From positions 1-64,000 of the forward strand of contig CAZUON010000014.1 of NCBI GenBank assembly GCA_964621345.1: a stretch of DNA of 64,000 nucleotides, given 5' to 3'. The translations under genes were made by a program, and so were the position numbers. This document shows positions 1 to 8,252 of this stretch, one piece after another (the first letter of the stretch is position 1; every line of letters starts with the position of its first letter). The notes below the pieces were generated by a model. It had not been told where the DNA came from and searched no databases. It worked only from the letters and a program-made list of their open reading frames with translations. The DNA comes from Glaciecola sp964621345 (GTDB lineage: Bacteria > Pseudomonadota > Gammaproteobacteria > Enterobacterales > Alteromonadaceae).

Positions 1-54
1 ATTTAGGTTCCAGTGCTTCACGGCGTGAGAGTTCAAGTCTCTCCTTCCGCACCA
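1..54 (+). tRNA. leuW: tRNA-Leu(UAG), 3' part only
   Basis: This is the 3' part of a leucine tRNA cut by the window edge. The anticodon loop TTTAGGT reads UAG; it is followed by a long variable arm (about positions 14-30), a T arm containing GTTCAAG, the acceptor strand CTTCCGC at 44-50, discriminator A51 and an encoded CCA at 52-54. The long variable arm and A discriminator are leucine features. Only four bases separate it from tRNA-Gln, matching the leuW-glnU order near ubiF/miaB in Escherichia coli. Confidence 0.9.
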
Positions 55-58
55 TAGT

Positions 59-134
59 AGGGGTATCGCCAAGCTGGTAAGGCAACGGGTTTTGATCCCG
101 TCATCCGTAGGTTCGAGTCCTGCTACCCCAGCCA
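59..134 (+). tRNA. glnU: tRNA-Gln(UUG)
   Basis: Complete glutamine tRNA. The acceptor is AGGGGTA with TACCCCA, discriminator G131 and encoded CCA 132-134. The anticodon stem is ACGGG/CCCGT around the loop TTTTGAT, giving UUG. The T arm contains GGTTCGAGTCC. Position 1 is A and position 72 is A, so the first acceptor pair is a mismatch; the E. coli tRNA has U1-A72. It probably shares a transcript with the tRNA-Leu just upstream. Confidence 0.95.
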
Positions 135-346
135 TTTCTTACATCATTCATTTTTATCTTGATTTTATTTCCCTTTCAACGCTATGTTTACACTCGTGAT
201 CGAGTGATTTGCTGAATTAAGCCACAGCTAACAACAAAAAGCGTTACACGGACAACATTCAACTGAAGTATTGCTGATCTCAATATGCTGTTACCGCAAC
301 AAAGCGCCAACGGCTAGTTTGAGCTTTATTTATCAGGAGTAATACT

Positions 347-1171
347 TTGGAATTTCTAGACAATATCGATATTAACGAATATCTCCCCGCTGCAATTGCA
401 TGGGCTACAAATATACTGTTAGCCGCAATTATTTTACTACTTGGTCTTTGGATAAGCAGCAAAGCTTACAAAGCTGTTTATGGCATCGGTAAAAAATACC
501 AATCCTTAGATGATACCCTATTCCGCTTTTTTGGCAGTGTAGTGCGCTACGTTATACTGGCCTTTGTGTTTATTGCGGTACTAAATCGTTTTGGTGTAGA
601 AACGACCTCTATTGTTGCACTTTTGGGTGCTGCAGGTTTAGCGGTAGGCCTAGCCTTACAAGGTGCTATGTCTAACTTAGCCGCTGGCGTAATGTTACTT
701 ATTTTTCGACCATATAAGGTTGATGACTTTATAGAATCGGCTGGCCAGTTTGGTAAGGTTACAGAGGTAGATTTATTCACGACTATATTGCAGACTTTCG
801 ATAATCAGAAGATCATCATCCCAAACAGTCAAATTTGGGGTCAACAAATTACTAACCACTCCTTTCACCAAATCCGTGGTGTTGATTTAACCATAAGCGT
901 CGCATACAAAGAGAACACCGATGATGCGCGTAAAGTAATTGATGAAGTGCTAGCAGCCCATCCTCATGTATTAAAAGACCCTGCTCCTTTTGTTGAGGTT
1001 AGTGCGCTGAATGACAGTTCTGTTGACTTCATTGTGCGCCCCTTTTGTAAAGGTGAGCATTATTTTGACCTTCGCTTCTCTATCCCTGAGCAAATGAAAA
1101 AAGCGCTTGATAAAGCAGATATTGAAATTCCATTCCCTCATCGCAAGGTAATCATGGTCAAAGAAGATTAA
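347..1171 (+). CDS. mscS: small-conductance mechanosensitive channel MscS
   Basis: Inner-membrane channel that opens under membrane tension and releases solutes during hypo-osmotic shock. The 274-residue length fits E. coli-type MscS (about 286). Three hydrophobic segments occupy the N-terminal third. The third is the Gly/Ala-rich pore helix (about residues 91-118, with LAVGLALQG), followed by the FRPYKVDDFIE start of the beta domain and a soluble alpha/beta C-terminus. The start is TTG at 347, chosen because AGGAG at 335-339 is well spaced and no later start keeps the first helix. It reads away from the tRNAs and is probably monocistronic, with a stem-loop just after the stop. Confidence 0.93.
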   Translation: MEFLDNIDINEYLPAAIAWATNILLAAIILLLGLWISSKAYKAVYGIGKKYQSLDDTLFRFFGSVVRYVILAFVFIAVLNRFGVETTSIVALLGAAGLAVGLALQGAMSNLAAGVMLLIFRPYKVDDFIESAGQFGKVTEVDLFTTILQTFDNQKIIIPNSQIWGQQITNHSFHQIRGVDLTISVAYKENTDDARKVIDEVLAAHPHVLKDPAPFVEVSALNDSSVDFIVRPFCKGEHYFDLRFSIPEQMKKALDKADIEIPFPHRKVIMVKED

Positions 1172-1184
1172 GAGTACCTGTAAA

Positions 1185-1209
1185 GCCTGCTAAACTTGTT
1201 TTAGCAGGC
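1185..1209 (+). terminator. stem-loop after mscS
   Basis: Perfect 10-bp inverted repeat GCCTGCTAAA / TTTAGCAGGC around a 5-base loop, 13 bases after the mscS stop. The following tract (ATATTCTT) is only partly T-rich, so termination is likely but may be weak. Confidence 0.55.
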
Positions 1210-1279
1210 ATATTCTTCAAGTTACACGTTAGCAAACAAGCAGGTCTACAAACGGACTAGCAAATAAAAGGAATGTTAC

Positions 1280-1747
1280 ATGTCCGATTTACTAGACAGC
1301 ATCGCCCCACCCACAAAGGTCGAATATGACGCATTATTAAGACCACTTAGCGAAACGAAATTCTGGGTAACGATGTGTGCAGTGTTAGGCTTTTTAATGA
1401 GTGTTTTTATGCTTATTGTGGGCTTATTTTTCTTAGTCGGCGTGCCAGCTATCAGTGCATTTTTAGGCGGCGCAGAAGCAGAAATAGCGGCTATGGGAGC
1501 CAGTTTTGGGATTTTTATTGGCCTCATTTATGTGATTGTGGGTGGTATCCTGTTCATGCCTCCGCTATATTTATACCGCTATGCAAAGAGCATATCCAAA
1601 GCAGAAAGAAGCGGTGAATACACAGACATTATTGAGGCCTTGCGCTTTCAAAAATCATTTTGGAAGTTTGCTGGTGTTATCGTGCTTATATACTTAATAT
1701 TTATGGCTATATTCTTCTTTTTTGGGCTTATCGCTGCCTTTCTGTAA
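1280..1747 (+). CDS. small multi-pass membrane protein, DUF5362-like
   Basis: A 155-residue protein of unknown function. Two long hydrophobic segments in the first half (about 29-60 and 72-97) and one at the C-terminus (about 128-153) flank a polar stretch. That stretch contains LYRYAKSI and ALRFQKSFWKF, which resemble the conserved core of the DUF5362 family as I remember it. The start is supported by AAGGA seven bases upstream of the ATG. It lies between an osmotic channel and a sodium symporter, which gives no firm clue to its job. The family call is by pattern, not a search. Confidence 0.75.
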   Translation: MSDLLDSIAPPTKVEYDALLRPLSETKFWVTMCAVLGFLMSVFMLIVGLFFLVGVPAISAFLGGAEAEIAAMGASFGIFIGLIYVIVGGILFMPPLYLYRYAKSISKAERSGEYTDIIEALRFQKSFWKFAGVIVLIYLIFMAIFFFFGLIAAFL

Positions 1748-1831
1748 AACTGAGTTTCGTTACTCTTTGTTCGAGCTTAAAGGCAAGTTATACATTCAAT
1801 TTTTTCACAACAAAAATAATAAGGTTTCCTT

Positions 1832-3253
1832 TTGATTAACGAAGTAGTCGGGTTCGTCAATAATATTTTATGGGGTCAAGGCCAAGTTCTTATCTATATG
1901 CTGCTCATTGCAGGTGTATGGTTTACGGTCCGTCTTAAGTTTATTCAAATTCTTGATTTTAAGCACATGTTCTCATTGCTTAAAGGCAGCAACAAAAGCG
2001 ACAGCGAGGGCATAAGTTCCTTTCAAGCACTGTGCACTAGTTTATCTGCTCGGGTGGGCACAGGAAACTTAGCAGGAGTTGCCGTCGCGATTTCATTAGG
2101 CGGTGCTGGTGCAATATTTTGGATGTGGATCATCGCGGTATTAGGCATGGCCACCGGTTATGCTGAATCGGTACTTGGTCAAGCTTATAAAATAAAAGAC
2201 GCTGACGGTCAGTTTAGAGGTGGCCCAGCCTACTACATCAAACAAGGCCTAAAAAACTCATGGTTCGCCGTGCTTTTTGCGCTGTGCTTATTCTTTGGCT
2301 ATGGATTTGTGTTCAGTGCCGTGCAAGCCAATACCATTACCGATGCCTTTAACAATAGCTACAACATTCCCACCGAATACACCGGTTTAGTTATCGTTGT
2401 GGTGGCTGGCATCATCGTATTAGGCGGTTTGCGCGCCATCGCTAAATTTTCTGAATGGGTTGTTCCCTTTATGGGCATTGCCTATGTGTTAGTTGCCTTA
2501 GGCATTACGCTGGTAAACATTCAACTCCTTCCTGGCGTATTATGGGATATCATCACGTCAGCCTTTGGTTTGCAAGAAGCCGGTGCAGGGGCTTTTGCTG
2601 CTGCGGTTAAAAATGGTATTCAGCGCGGGCTTTATTCAAACGAAGCTGGCTCTGGTAGCGTGCCTCAGGCCGCCGCAAGTGCATCTCCGCATCCAAACCA
2701 CCCTGCCTCTCAAGGATACATACAAATGTTAGGGGTGTTTTTAGACACCATGATTTTATGTACCGCGACCGCATTTATTATTTTGCTCGGCACAGATACC
2801 TCAATAGGCCAAATGGAAGGCATTCGCCTGACGCAAACAGCAATGGAAAGTCACTTAGGCGGAATTGGGGCTGACTTTGTAGCCGCCGCGATTGGCTTTT
2901 TCGCCTTTAGTTCAGTGGTCGCCAATTATGCCTATGGTGAGGCAAATCTGCACATGTTTAAGCTCGATAACAAAATAGGTCGAAGTATATTTACCGCAGG
3001 CTACTTAGCTATGATCTTTTGGGGCTCAATGGCTGCGCTTCCCACCGTTTGGGCTATGGCTGATATGGCCCTTGGTTTGATGACGCTAGTGAATGTCATC
3101 GCCATCGTACTGCTCACACCTACCATTGTTGCCATAACCAAAGATTATCGCCACAAACTGAAAGCGCAACAAGATATCACCTTTGATGCGAGCGACTGCG
3201 AAATGCAGGGTGAGCTTGAAGAGAAGACGATATGGACTGGGAAATCCAAGTAA
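1832..3253 (+). CDS. sodium:alanine/glycine symporter, AGCS family
   Basis: Inner-membrane secondary transporter of the alanine/glycine:cation symporter (AlsT/DagA/AgcS) family, importing a small neutral amino acid with Na+. The protein has 473 residues and about ten or eleven hydrophobic helices. Recognisable family stretches are ALCTSLSARVGTGNLAGVA (about 66-84), RGGPAYYIKQG and RGLYSNEAGSGSVPQAAAS (about 267-285). The start is TTG at 1832 with AAGG seven bases upstream. The exact substrate cannot be read from the sequence. A stem-loop follows the stop at 3270-3290. Confidence 0.92.
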   Translation: MINEVVGFVNNILWGQGQVLIYMLLIAGVWFTVRLKFIQILDFKHMFSLLKGSNKSDSEGISSFQALCTSLSARVGTGNLAGVAVAISLGGAGAIFWMWIIAVLGMATGYAESVLGQAYKIKDADGQFRGGPAYYIKQGLKNSWFAVLFALCLFFGYGFVFSAVQANTITDAFNNSYNIPTEYTGLVIVVVAGIIVLGGLRAIAKFSEWVVPFMGIAYVLVALGITLVNIQLLPGVLWDIITSAFGLQEAGAGAFAAAVKNGIQRGLYSNEAGSGSVPQAAASASPHPNHPASQGYIQMLGVFLDTMILCTATAFIILLGTDTSIGQMEGIRLTQTAMESHLGGIGADFVAAAIGFFAFSSVVANYAYGEANLHMFKLDNKIGRSIFTAGYLAMIFWGSMAALPTVWAMADMALGLMTLVNVIAIVLLTPTIVAITKDYRHKLKAQQDITFDASDCEMQGELEEKTIWTGKSK

Positions 3254-3269
3254 AGGTCAAGCAAATTGA

Positions 3270-3290
3270 AAGCGCTGAAGTCCAGCGCTT
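3270..3290 (+). terminator. stem-loop after AGCS symporter gene
   Basis: Eight-base perfect inverted repeat AAGCGCTG / CAGCGCTT with a 5-base loop, 16 bases after the symporter stop, then AAATGCTTTTTA. It could serve both this gene and the small minus-strand gene that ends at 3344. Confidence 0.55.
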
Positions 3291-3343
3291 AAATGCTTTT
3301 TACTAGGTAAGATATTTAAAACATTGATAACCGTGCTAATGCT

Positions 3344-3517
3344 CTAAAATATATACATCAGCAACTGAATTAGAATCGCAATCGCCACCAAAGGCAGAAT
3401 AATTCGTGCTAGCTTAGAGGAAGTTTCGTTAGACACTCTCAGGCCTGATTTTTCGACCATTGGGACAATGATAATCAAGGCTAGAAACAACACGCCTAGC
3501 ACCACAAGTACATTCAT
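3344..3517 (-). CDS. small two-helix membrane protein (57 aa), function unknown
   Basis: Short open frame on the minus strand just downstream of ubiF (41-base gap). It begins MNVLVVLGVLFLALIIIVP, has a polar middle (VEKSGLRVSNETSSKLAR) and ends with a second hydrophobic stretch (IILPLVAIAILIQLLMYIF). GGAGA sits about eight bases before the ATG, a good ribosome binding site. The two clean membrane segments and balanced composition argue for a real gene, probably transcribed with ubiF. I do not recognise the family. Confidence 0.65.
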   Translation of the reverse strand: MNVLVVLGVLFLALIIIVPMVEKSGLRVSNETSSKLARIILPLVAIAILIQLLMYIF

Positions 3518-3558
3518 TTACTTTTCTCCAAAATCCTAAATTCTTGAAAAACCCTAGG

Positions 3559-4728
3559 CTATGAAATACCCATTGCGTATTTTAATGCGAGATTCTTCAA
3601 CGGTCCTGCGCGCTCGGCAACTGCTAGTGCGGCATTTCGTAAAAACTTGATGGGTCCAAGCTCATTACTAAAGCCCGCGTATAAGGCATCCATCGTTGAC
3701 ATCATGAGTAGATTTTGACCTCGGCGCTTATGTTCATACTCATTCAAACCTACTTTGAGACTATCTAAACCTGATTGTTTGAGAGCATCTACTAAGGCAC
3801 TGACATCCTTAAAACCCAAATTTACCCCCTGCCCCGCTAATGGATTAATGGTATGTGCAGCATCTCCTACCAGAACGGCTTTATCGCGCCAATAGTGATT
3901 CGCATGCATACGTGTTAAGCCAAAACCTGCTTTGTTAATTAGCTCAAAATCATCTAGTTGCGAGGGGAAGGTATCGCGTATCGCTTGTTTAAGCTCATCA
4001 GCAGACATCGTTGCAATAGCCTGCGACTTTTCTTTTGATGCATACCAGACTAAACACGCGTAGTTTTCATGCATAGGGAGTAAGGCTAAGGGGCCGCTAG
4101 GTGTGAATTGCTGCCAAGTCAGGTCAGCAATCTCCTTATGGCTTTTGATTAGAATAAGATTAGCGCGCTGTGCATAATTCCAGCCTGTTTGACCAATTCC
4201 TGCGGCCTTTCTCACTTGTGAACTAGCGCCATCTGCACCAATGATAAGCTTAGCTTGAATAAGCTCTCCCGTGCTCAACACAAGCTCACCTTTTTTGCTA
4301 TAAATACTCTGGGCCTGGGTATTATAAATTGTAATTTTATTGCGGTGCTGCTGTTCGATACTTTTCAGCAGAGCTAATTGAATAACGCGGTTTTCGACAA
4401 AAATACCGAGCTGGGACTCTCCAATGTCTTGGGCCTTAAAATGCGTTTTAGCGAGTTCTTCTTCCCATACCATTAGCGAATCGTATGGACGAAAGCGCAT
4501 ATCTTCGATATGTTTTAGAGCATCTACATCCTTTAATAAATCAATACTGTGCTTATTTAAGGCTGATACCCGCAGGTCGGGCAATTGTGAAGGTTTAAAG
4601 GGCTCAGGCATAGCCGGTTCGATAAGCGCAACAGAGTGGCCAAGCTGAGCTAATGCGCAAGCCGCTGCGGCACCCACCATGCCGGCTCCTATTATACAAA
4701 TATCAAAATATTGGCTGTTTGACGGCAT
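3559..4728 (-). CDS. ubiF: ubiquinone-biosynthesis flavin hydroxylase, UbiH/UbiF/VisC family
   Basis: FAD-dependent monooxygenase that hydroxylates the benzoquinol ring in ubiquinone biosynthesis. The 389 residues show the N-terminal FAD Rossmann motif GAGMVGAAAACALA (about 14-27), the GADGASS motif at about 163-169 and the C-terminal VLVGDAAHTINPLAGQG FAD-binding signature. Orthology to ubiF (2-octaprenyl-3-methyl-6-methoxy-benzoquinol hydroxylase) rather than ubiH is inferred from position next to miaB, as in E. coli. The ATG has GAAGG five bases upstream. Confidence 0.88.
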   Translation of the reverse strand: MPSNSQYFDICIIGAGMVGAAAACALAQLGHSVALIEPAMPEPFKPSQLPDLRVSALNKHSIDLLKDVDALKHIEDMRFRPYDSLMVWEEELAKTHFKAQDIGESQLGIFVENRVIQLALLKSIEQQHRNKITIYNTQAQSIYSKKGELVLSTGELIQAKLIIGADGASSQVRKAAGIGQTGWNYAQRANLILIKSHKEIADLTWQQFTPSGPLALLPMHENYACLVWYASKEKSQAIATMSADELKQAIRDTFPSQLDDFELINKAGFGLTRMHANHYWRDKAVLVGDAAHTINPLAGQGVNLGFKDVSALVDALKQSGLDSLKVGLNEYEHKRRGQNLLMMSTMDALYAGFSNELGPIKFLRNAALAVAERAGPLKNLALKYAMGIS

Positions 4729-4884
4729 ATAGGCCTTCTATAATAAATATGTCAGTGAAACGCACCAGTAAACCCATGGCACCTACTAGTAATTATCTTG
4801 GGGCAAACTCCGTTTATACAAGCGCCTTTGCATACACAGCATTGGCGGAATTAAAATGTTAAGCGTCGACGTAATATTCCTGCA

Positions 4885-5058
4885 ATGAAGTATGGCATAA
4901 GACGGGCAAAAACTGCATTCCATTATCTATATTTACGCCGACTATTACATCCACTTTTACCGCATTGCCAAATCGCTAAAGCCATTGGTGTAACCCCAAG
5001 TATTCTCGAGGAATTGAACATTGAGCTATATCTAGCTTATTGCGGCGAAAAGCGTTAA
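4885..5058 (+). CDS. possible small basic ORF (57 aa) between ubiF and miaB
   Basis: Candidate only. An open frame beginning MKYGIRRAKTAFHYLYLRR and ending with IAKAIGVTPSILEELNIE plus a short tail. The end resembles a helix-turn-helix or sterile-alpha-like helical pattern. There is no convincing ribosome binding site, and the frame stays open upstream to 4855 without a start codon. That could mean a decayed longer gene; another frame carries an ORF over 4749-4862. The 4729-5146 gap also holds the ubiF promoter region and the leader of miaB. Nothing else there is recognisable. Confidence 0.3.
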   Translation: MKYGIRRAKTAFHYLYLRRLLHPLLPHCQIAKAIGVTPSILEELNIELYLAYCGEKR

Positions 5059-5146
5059 AATTAGGGATTAATTCATTCTTAAACAAGCAACGATACACGG
5101 GCTATCCGTGCTTTGTCTTGTCATAAAACATGTAGTAAATATTAGT

Positions 5147-6586
5147 ATGAGCAAAAAGCTGTTTATTAAAACTTGGGGCTGTCAAATGAACGAGTACGAC
5201 TCGGACAAAATGGCAGACTTACTCGACTCAACACATGGCTACACTGAAGCTGCAGAGGCTGAAGAAGCCGATGTAATTTTACTCAATACCTGCTCTATTC
5301 GTGAGAAAGCACAAGAGAAGGTGTTCCATCAGTTGGGCCGTTGGAAGAATCTTAAAAAAGACAAACCAGAGCTCATCATTGGTGTGGGCGGCTGCGTGGC
5401 CTCTCAAGAAGGGGCTGAAATACGTAAGCGTGCACCCTATGTTGACATCGTGTTTGGCCCACAAACCTTACATCGCTTGCCCGAGATGATTGCGCAAATC
5501 AAAGGCGGCGATAAATCGGTTGTTGATGTTAGCTTTCCTGAAATTGAAAAATTCGATCGCTTACCTGAGCCAAGAGCAGACGGTCCCACCGCTTTTGTTT
5601 CAATCATGGAAGGTTGCTCTAAGTATTGTAGTTTTTGTGTAGTACCCTACACTCGAGGCGAAGAAGTAAGCCGCCCAGTAGATGACGTGCTACTAGAAGT
5701 TGCACAACTTGCTGCTCAAGGCGTGAGAGAAGTGAACCTCTTAGGTCAGAACGTAAATGCTTTTCGCGGTGAACAACACGATGGTGCGATTTGCCGTTTT
5801 GCTGAATTACTAGAATTGGTCGCGTCCATTGATGGGATTGACCGCATTCGTTATACCACCTCTCACCCAGTGGAATTTACCGACGATATTATAGAAGCTT
5901 ACAAAAATATTCCGGAGTTGGTAGACCACCTCCACCTGCCGGTACAAAGTGGATCAGATCGTATTTTAAATATGATGAAACGTGGCCATACCGCGATTGA
6001 GTACAAAAGTACCATCCGTAAGCTTAAAAAAGTGCGCCCCAATTTATGCATGAGCTCAGACTTTATTATTGGCTTTCCTGGAGAAACCCAAGAAGACTTT
6101 GAAGCTACCATGGACCTTATTGGCTACGTTGGTTATGACATGAGCTTTAGCTTCATTTACAGTGCTCGCCCGGGCACACCTGCAGCAGATATTGTGGATG
6201 ATGTGAGCGAGGCGACAAAAAAAGAACGTTTGCAAATTCTGCAGCAACGCATCAATCAAAACGCACAACAAATTGCGCGCAATATGCTGGGCACGGTTCA
6301 ACGTATTTTGGTTGAGGGAAGCTCTAAAAAAGACCCAGATGAGCTTACCGGACGCACCGAGAATAACCGCGTGGTTAACTTTAAAGGTAGCCCCGACATG
6401 ATTGGTGAGTTTGTGGATATTGAAGTCACAAATGTGTTCAGTAACTCCTTACGCGGTGATGTGATTGCCAGAGAAGCAGATATGGGCTTGAGAGTCGCGA
6501 TTTCGCCCCAATCTATCTTATCTAAGCAAGCCGAAACGGCAGATACTCACAAGGCCCACGGCGTAATTCAGTTCACACCTGTGTAA
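5147..6586 (+). CDS. miaB: tRNA-2-methylthio-N6-dimethylallyladenosine synthase
   Basis: Radical-SAM methylthiotransferase that converts i6A37 to ms2i6A37 in tRNAs reading UNN codons. Domains in order: N-terminal MTTase domain starting KLFIKTWGCQMNEYDS with Cys ligands (GCQMN, NTCS, GGCVA), radical-SAM core with CSKYCSFC (Cys157, 161, 164), and a C-terminal TRAM domain from about residue 375. The longest frame begins at a GTG at 5108, but homologues begin at MxKK, so ATG 5147 is the better start (479 residues). It opens the miaB-phoH-ybeY-corC-lnt run, with 38 bases before the next gene. Confidence 0.97.
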   Translation: MSKKLFIKTWGCQMNEYDSDKMADLLDSTHGYTEAAEAEEADVILLNTCSIREKAQEKVFHQLGRWKNLKKDKPELIIGVGGCVASQEGAEIRKRAPYVDIVFGPQTLHRLPEMIAQIKGGDKSVVDVSFPEIEKFDRLPEPRADGPTAFVSIMEGCSKYCSFCVVPYTRGEEVSRPVDDVLLEVAQLAAQGVREVNLLGQNVNAFRGEQHDGAICRFAELLELVASIDGIDRIRYTTSHPVEFTDDIIEAYKNIPELVDHLHLPVQSGSDRILNMMKRGHTAIEYKSTIRKLKKVRPNLCMSSDFIIGFPGETQEDFEATMDLIGYVGYDMSFSFIYSARPGTPAADIVDDVSEATKKERLQILQQRINQNAQQIARNMLGTVQRILVEGSSKKDPDELTGRTENNRVVNFKGSPDMIGEFVDIEVTNVFSNSLRGDVIAREADMGLRVAISPQSILSKQAETADTHKAHGVIQFTPV

Positions 6587-6624
6587 ACATATAAACATAT
6601 AAATCTAATAGTTAGGAAGCAATA

Positions 6625-7719
6625 TTGAGTAATATCGTTAGCAACAAAATTGTACTAGTACCTGATGACAGTAAACGATTGGTCAGCCTATGTGGACCTT
6701 TTGATGACAACATCAAACAAATTGAGCGTCGCCTAGGGGTAGAAATTACCTATCGTAATAATCAATTTAATGTGATGGGCGACCCGCAACAAGCCAATGG
6801 TGCTAGTGAGTTACTCAAGCTTTTATACATTGAAACGCAACCGGTCAAAGGCAGTATTCCGGCTCTTGAGCCAAATCAAGTGCACCTAGCCATTCAAGAA
6901 GCAAAGTGCCTAGAGCGAGCTGAAGCCGGTGATTATGGCAAAGAAGTACATATTAAAACCAAACGTGGGGTGATAAAACCACGTAACCCCAATCAGTCAA
7001 AATATGTCGCGAATGTCATTAATCACGATATCACTTTTGGTATTGGCCCAGCCGGTACGGGTAAAACGTATTTAGCCGTAGCGTGTGCAGTAGATGCCCT
7101 AGAACGTCAAGAGATTCGCCGAATATTGCTAACTCGCCCAGCTGTAGAAGCAGGTGAAAAACTTGGTTTTTTACCCGGTGATTTATCGCAGAAAGTTGAC
7201 CCTTATTTACGCCCTTTATACGATGCACTTTTTGAGATGCTGGGCTTTGAGACCGTTGAAAAGCTGATAGAGCGCAATGTCATTGAAGTCGCGCCACTAG
7301 CTTATATGCGCGGTCGAACGCTGAACGACGCTTTCATTATTTTAGATGAATCTCAAAATACCACTACCGAACAGATGAAAATGTTCTTAACTCGCATCGG
7401 TTTTAACTCAAGAGCGGTTATTACCGGCGATATTACGCAAGTGGATTTGCCACGTGGGGTACGATCAGGGTTGCGCCACGCAATTGATGTGCTCGGAGAA
7501 GTAAACGATATTTCCTTTAATTTCTTTACCGCTAACGACGTGGTTCGCCACCCCGTTGTGGCTCGCATTGTTCAAGCATACGAAGATTACGACACCGAAC
7601 AAGAAGCAATTAAAAAAGCGGAGAGAGAAGCGCGTATGAAGTTACAAAAGGAAATGGAAAACGAACAATACAAGTCCAGCGGTGGTGGGGATGACAACCA
7701 CGGACCTGACGCAAACTAA
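6625..7719 (+). CDS. ybeZ: PhoH-family ATPase YbeZ
   Basis: Cytoplasmic PhoH-like P-loop NTPase of the YbeZ type, which works with the ribosome-associated endonuclease YbeY. The 364 residues show a KH-like N-terminus (about 1-75), Walker A GPAGTGKT at 141-148, Walker B FIILDESQN and the GDITQVDLPRG motif. The C-terminus (about 320-364) is charged and low in complexity. The start is TTG at 6625 behind AGGAAG. Its stop codon abuts the start of ybeY, so the two are probably translationally coupled. Confidence 0.95.
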   Translation: MSNIVSNKIVLVPDDSKRLVSLCGPFDDNIKQIERRLGVEITYRNNQFNVMGDPQQANGASELLKLLYIETQPVKGSIPALEPNQVHLAIQEAKCLERAEAGDYGKEVHIKTKRGVIKPRNPNQSKYVANVINHDITFGIGPAGTGKTYLAVACAVDALERQEIRRILLTRPAVEAGEKLGFLPGDLSQKVDPYLRPLYDALFEMLGFETVEKLIERNVIEVAPLAYMRGRTLNDAFIILDESQNTTTEQMKMFLTRIGFNSRAVITGDITQVDLPRGVRSGLRHAIDVLGEVNDISFNFFTANDVVRHPVVARIVQAYEDYDTEQEAIKKAEREARMKLQKEMENEQYKSSGGGDDNHGPDAN

Positions 7720-8217
7720 GTGAAAAATACTCCCTCAGAGCGTGTTATTGAGCTTTTCATTGATAAAGGCGACGATTTATCGTCCGCTTTATCCGATGAT
7801 ATACCACAACAAAGAGATATTGAGACTTGGTTACACGCTGCCCTCTCACAAATTCAATATACGAAACCTATCGAAATAAACATCCGAGTCGTTAGCTCAG
7901 CGGAATCTCAACAGTTAAATCGTGATTACCGAAACAAAGATAAACCGACCAATGTGTTGTCTTTTGAATCGGATATTCCCGACTTTGTGCCCTCTTCACA
8001 TATTGGCGATTTAGCGATTTGTGCAGAGGTATTGCATCACGAAGCAAAAGAACAAAACAAAGAATTACATGCACATTGGGCACATATGTGTGTGCATGGC
8101 CTATTGCATTTGCTAGGCTATGACCATATTGACGAAGACGACGCTGTCGAAATGGAAGCAATAGAAATTGCCTCTTTAGCTGCAATAGGTATTGACGATC
8201 CCTATGCAATTCGATAA
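7720..8217 (+). CDS. ybeY: endoribonuclease YbeY (16S rRNA maturation)
   Basis: Zinc-dependent single-strand endoribonuclease needed for 16S rRNA 3'-end maturation and 70S quality control. The 165-residue protein carries the signature HMCVHGLLHLLGYDH, which supplies the three zinc histidines (H-x3-H-x5-H), and the NVLSFESD strand. The start is GTG at 7720, directly after the ybeZ TAA with no gap. The expected coupling of these two partners is therefore seen in the sequence. The N-terminus is slightly extended relative to E. coli YbeY. Confidence 0.95.
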   Translation: MKNTPSERVIELFIDKGDDLSSALSDDIPQQRDIETWLHAALSQIQYTKPIEINIRVVSSAESQQLNRDYRNKDKPTNVLSFESDIPDFVPSSHIGDLAICAEVLHHEAKEQNKELHAHWAHMCVHGLLHLLGYDHIDEDDAVEMEAIEIASLAAIGIDDPYAIR

Positions 8218-8252
8218 TTATAGCCTCTAACTTAAACAAAATTGACAGGATA

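Noticed and set aside
4653..4862. 69-codon plus-strand frame overlapping the ubiF start
   Set aside because: Its first third is antisense to the ubiF FAD motif and it lacks a ribosome site; only its tail is considered in the decayed-gene idea.
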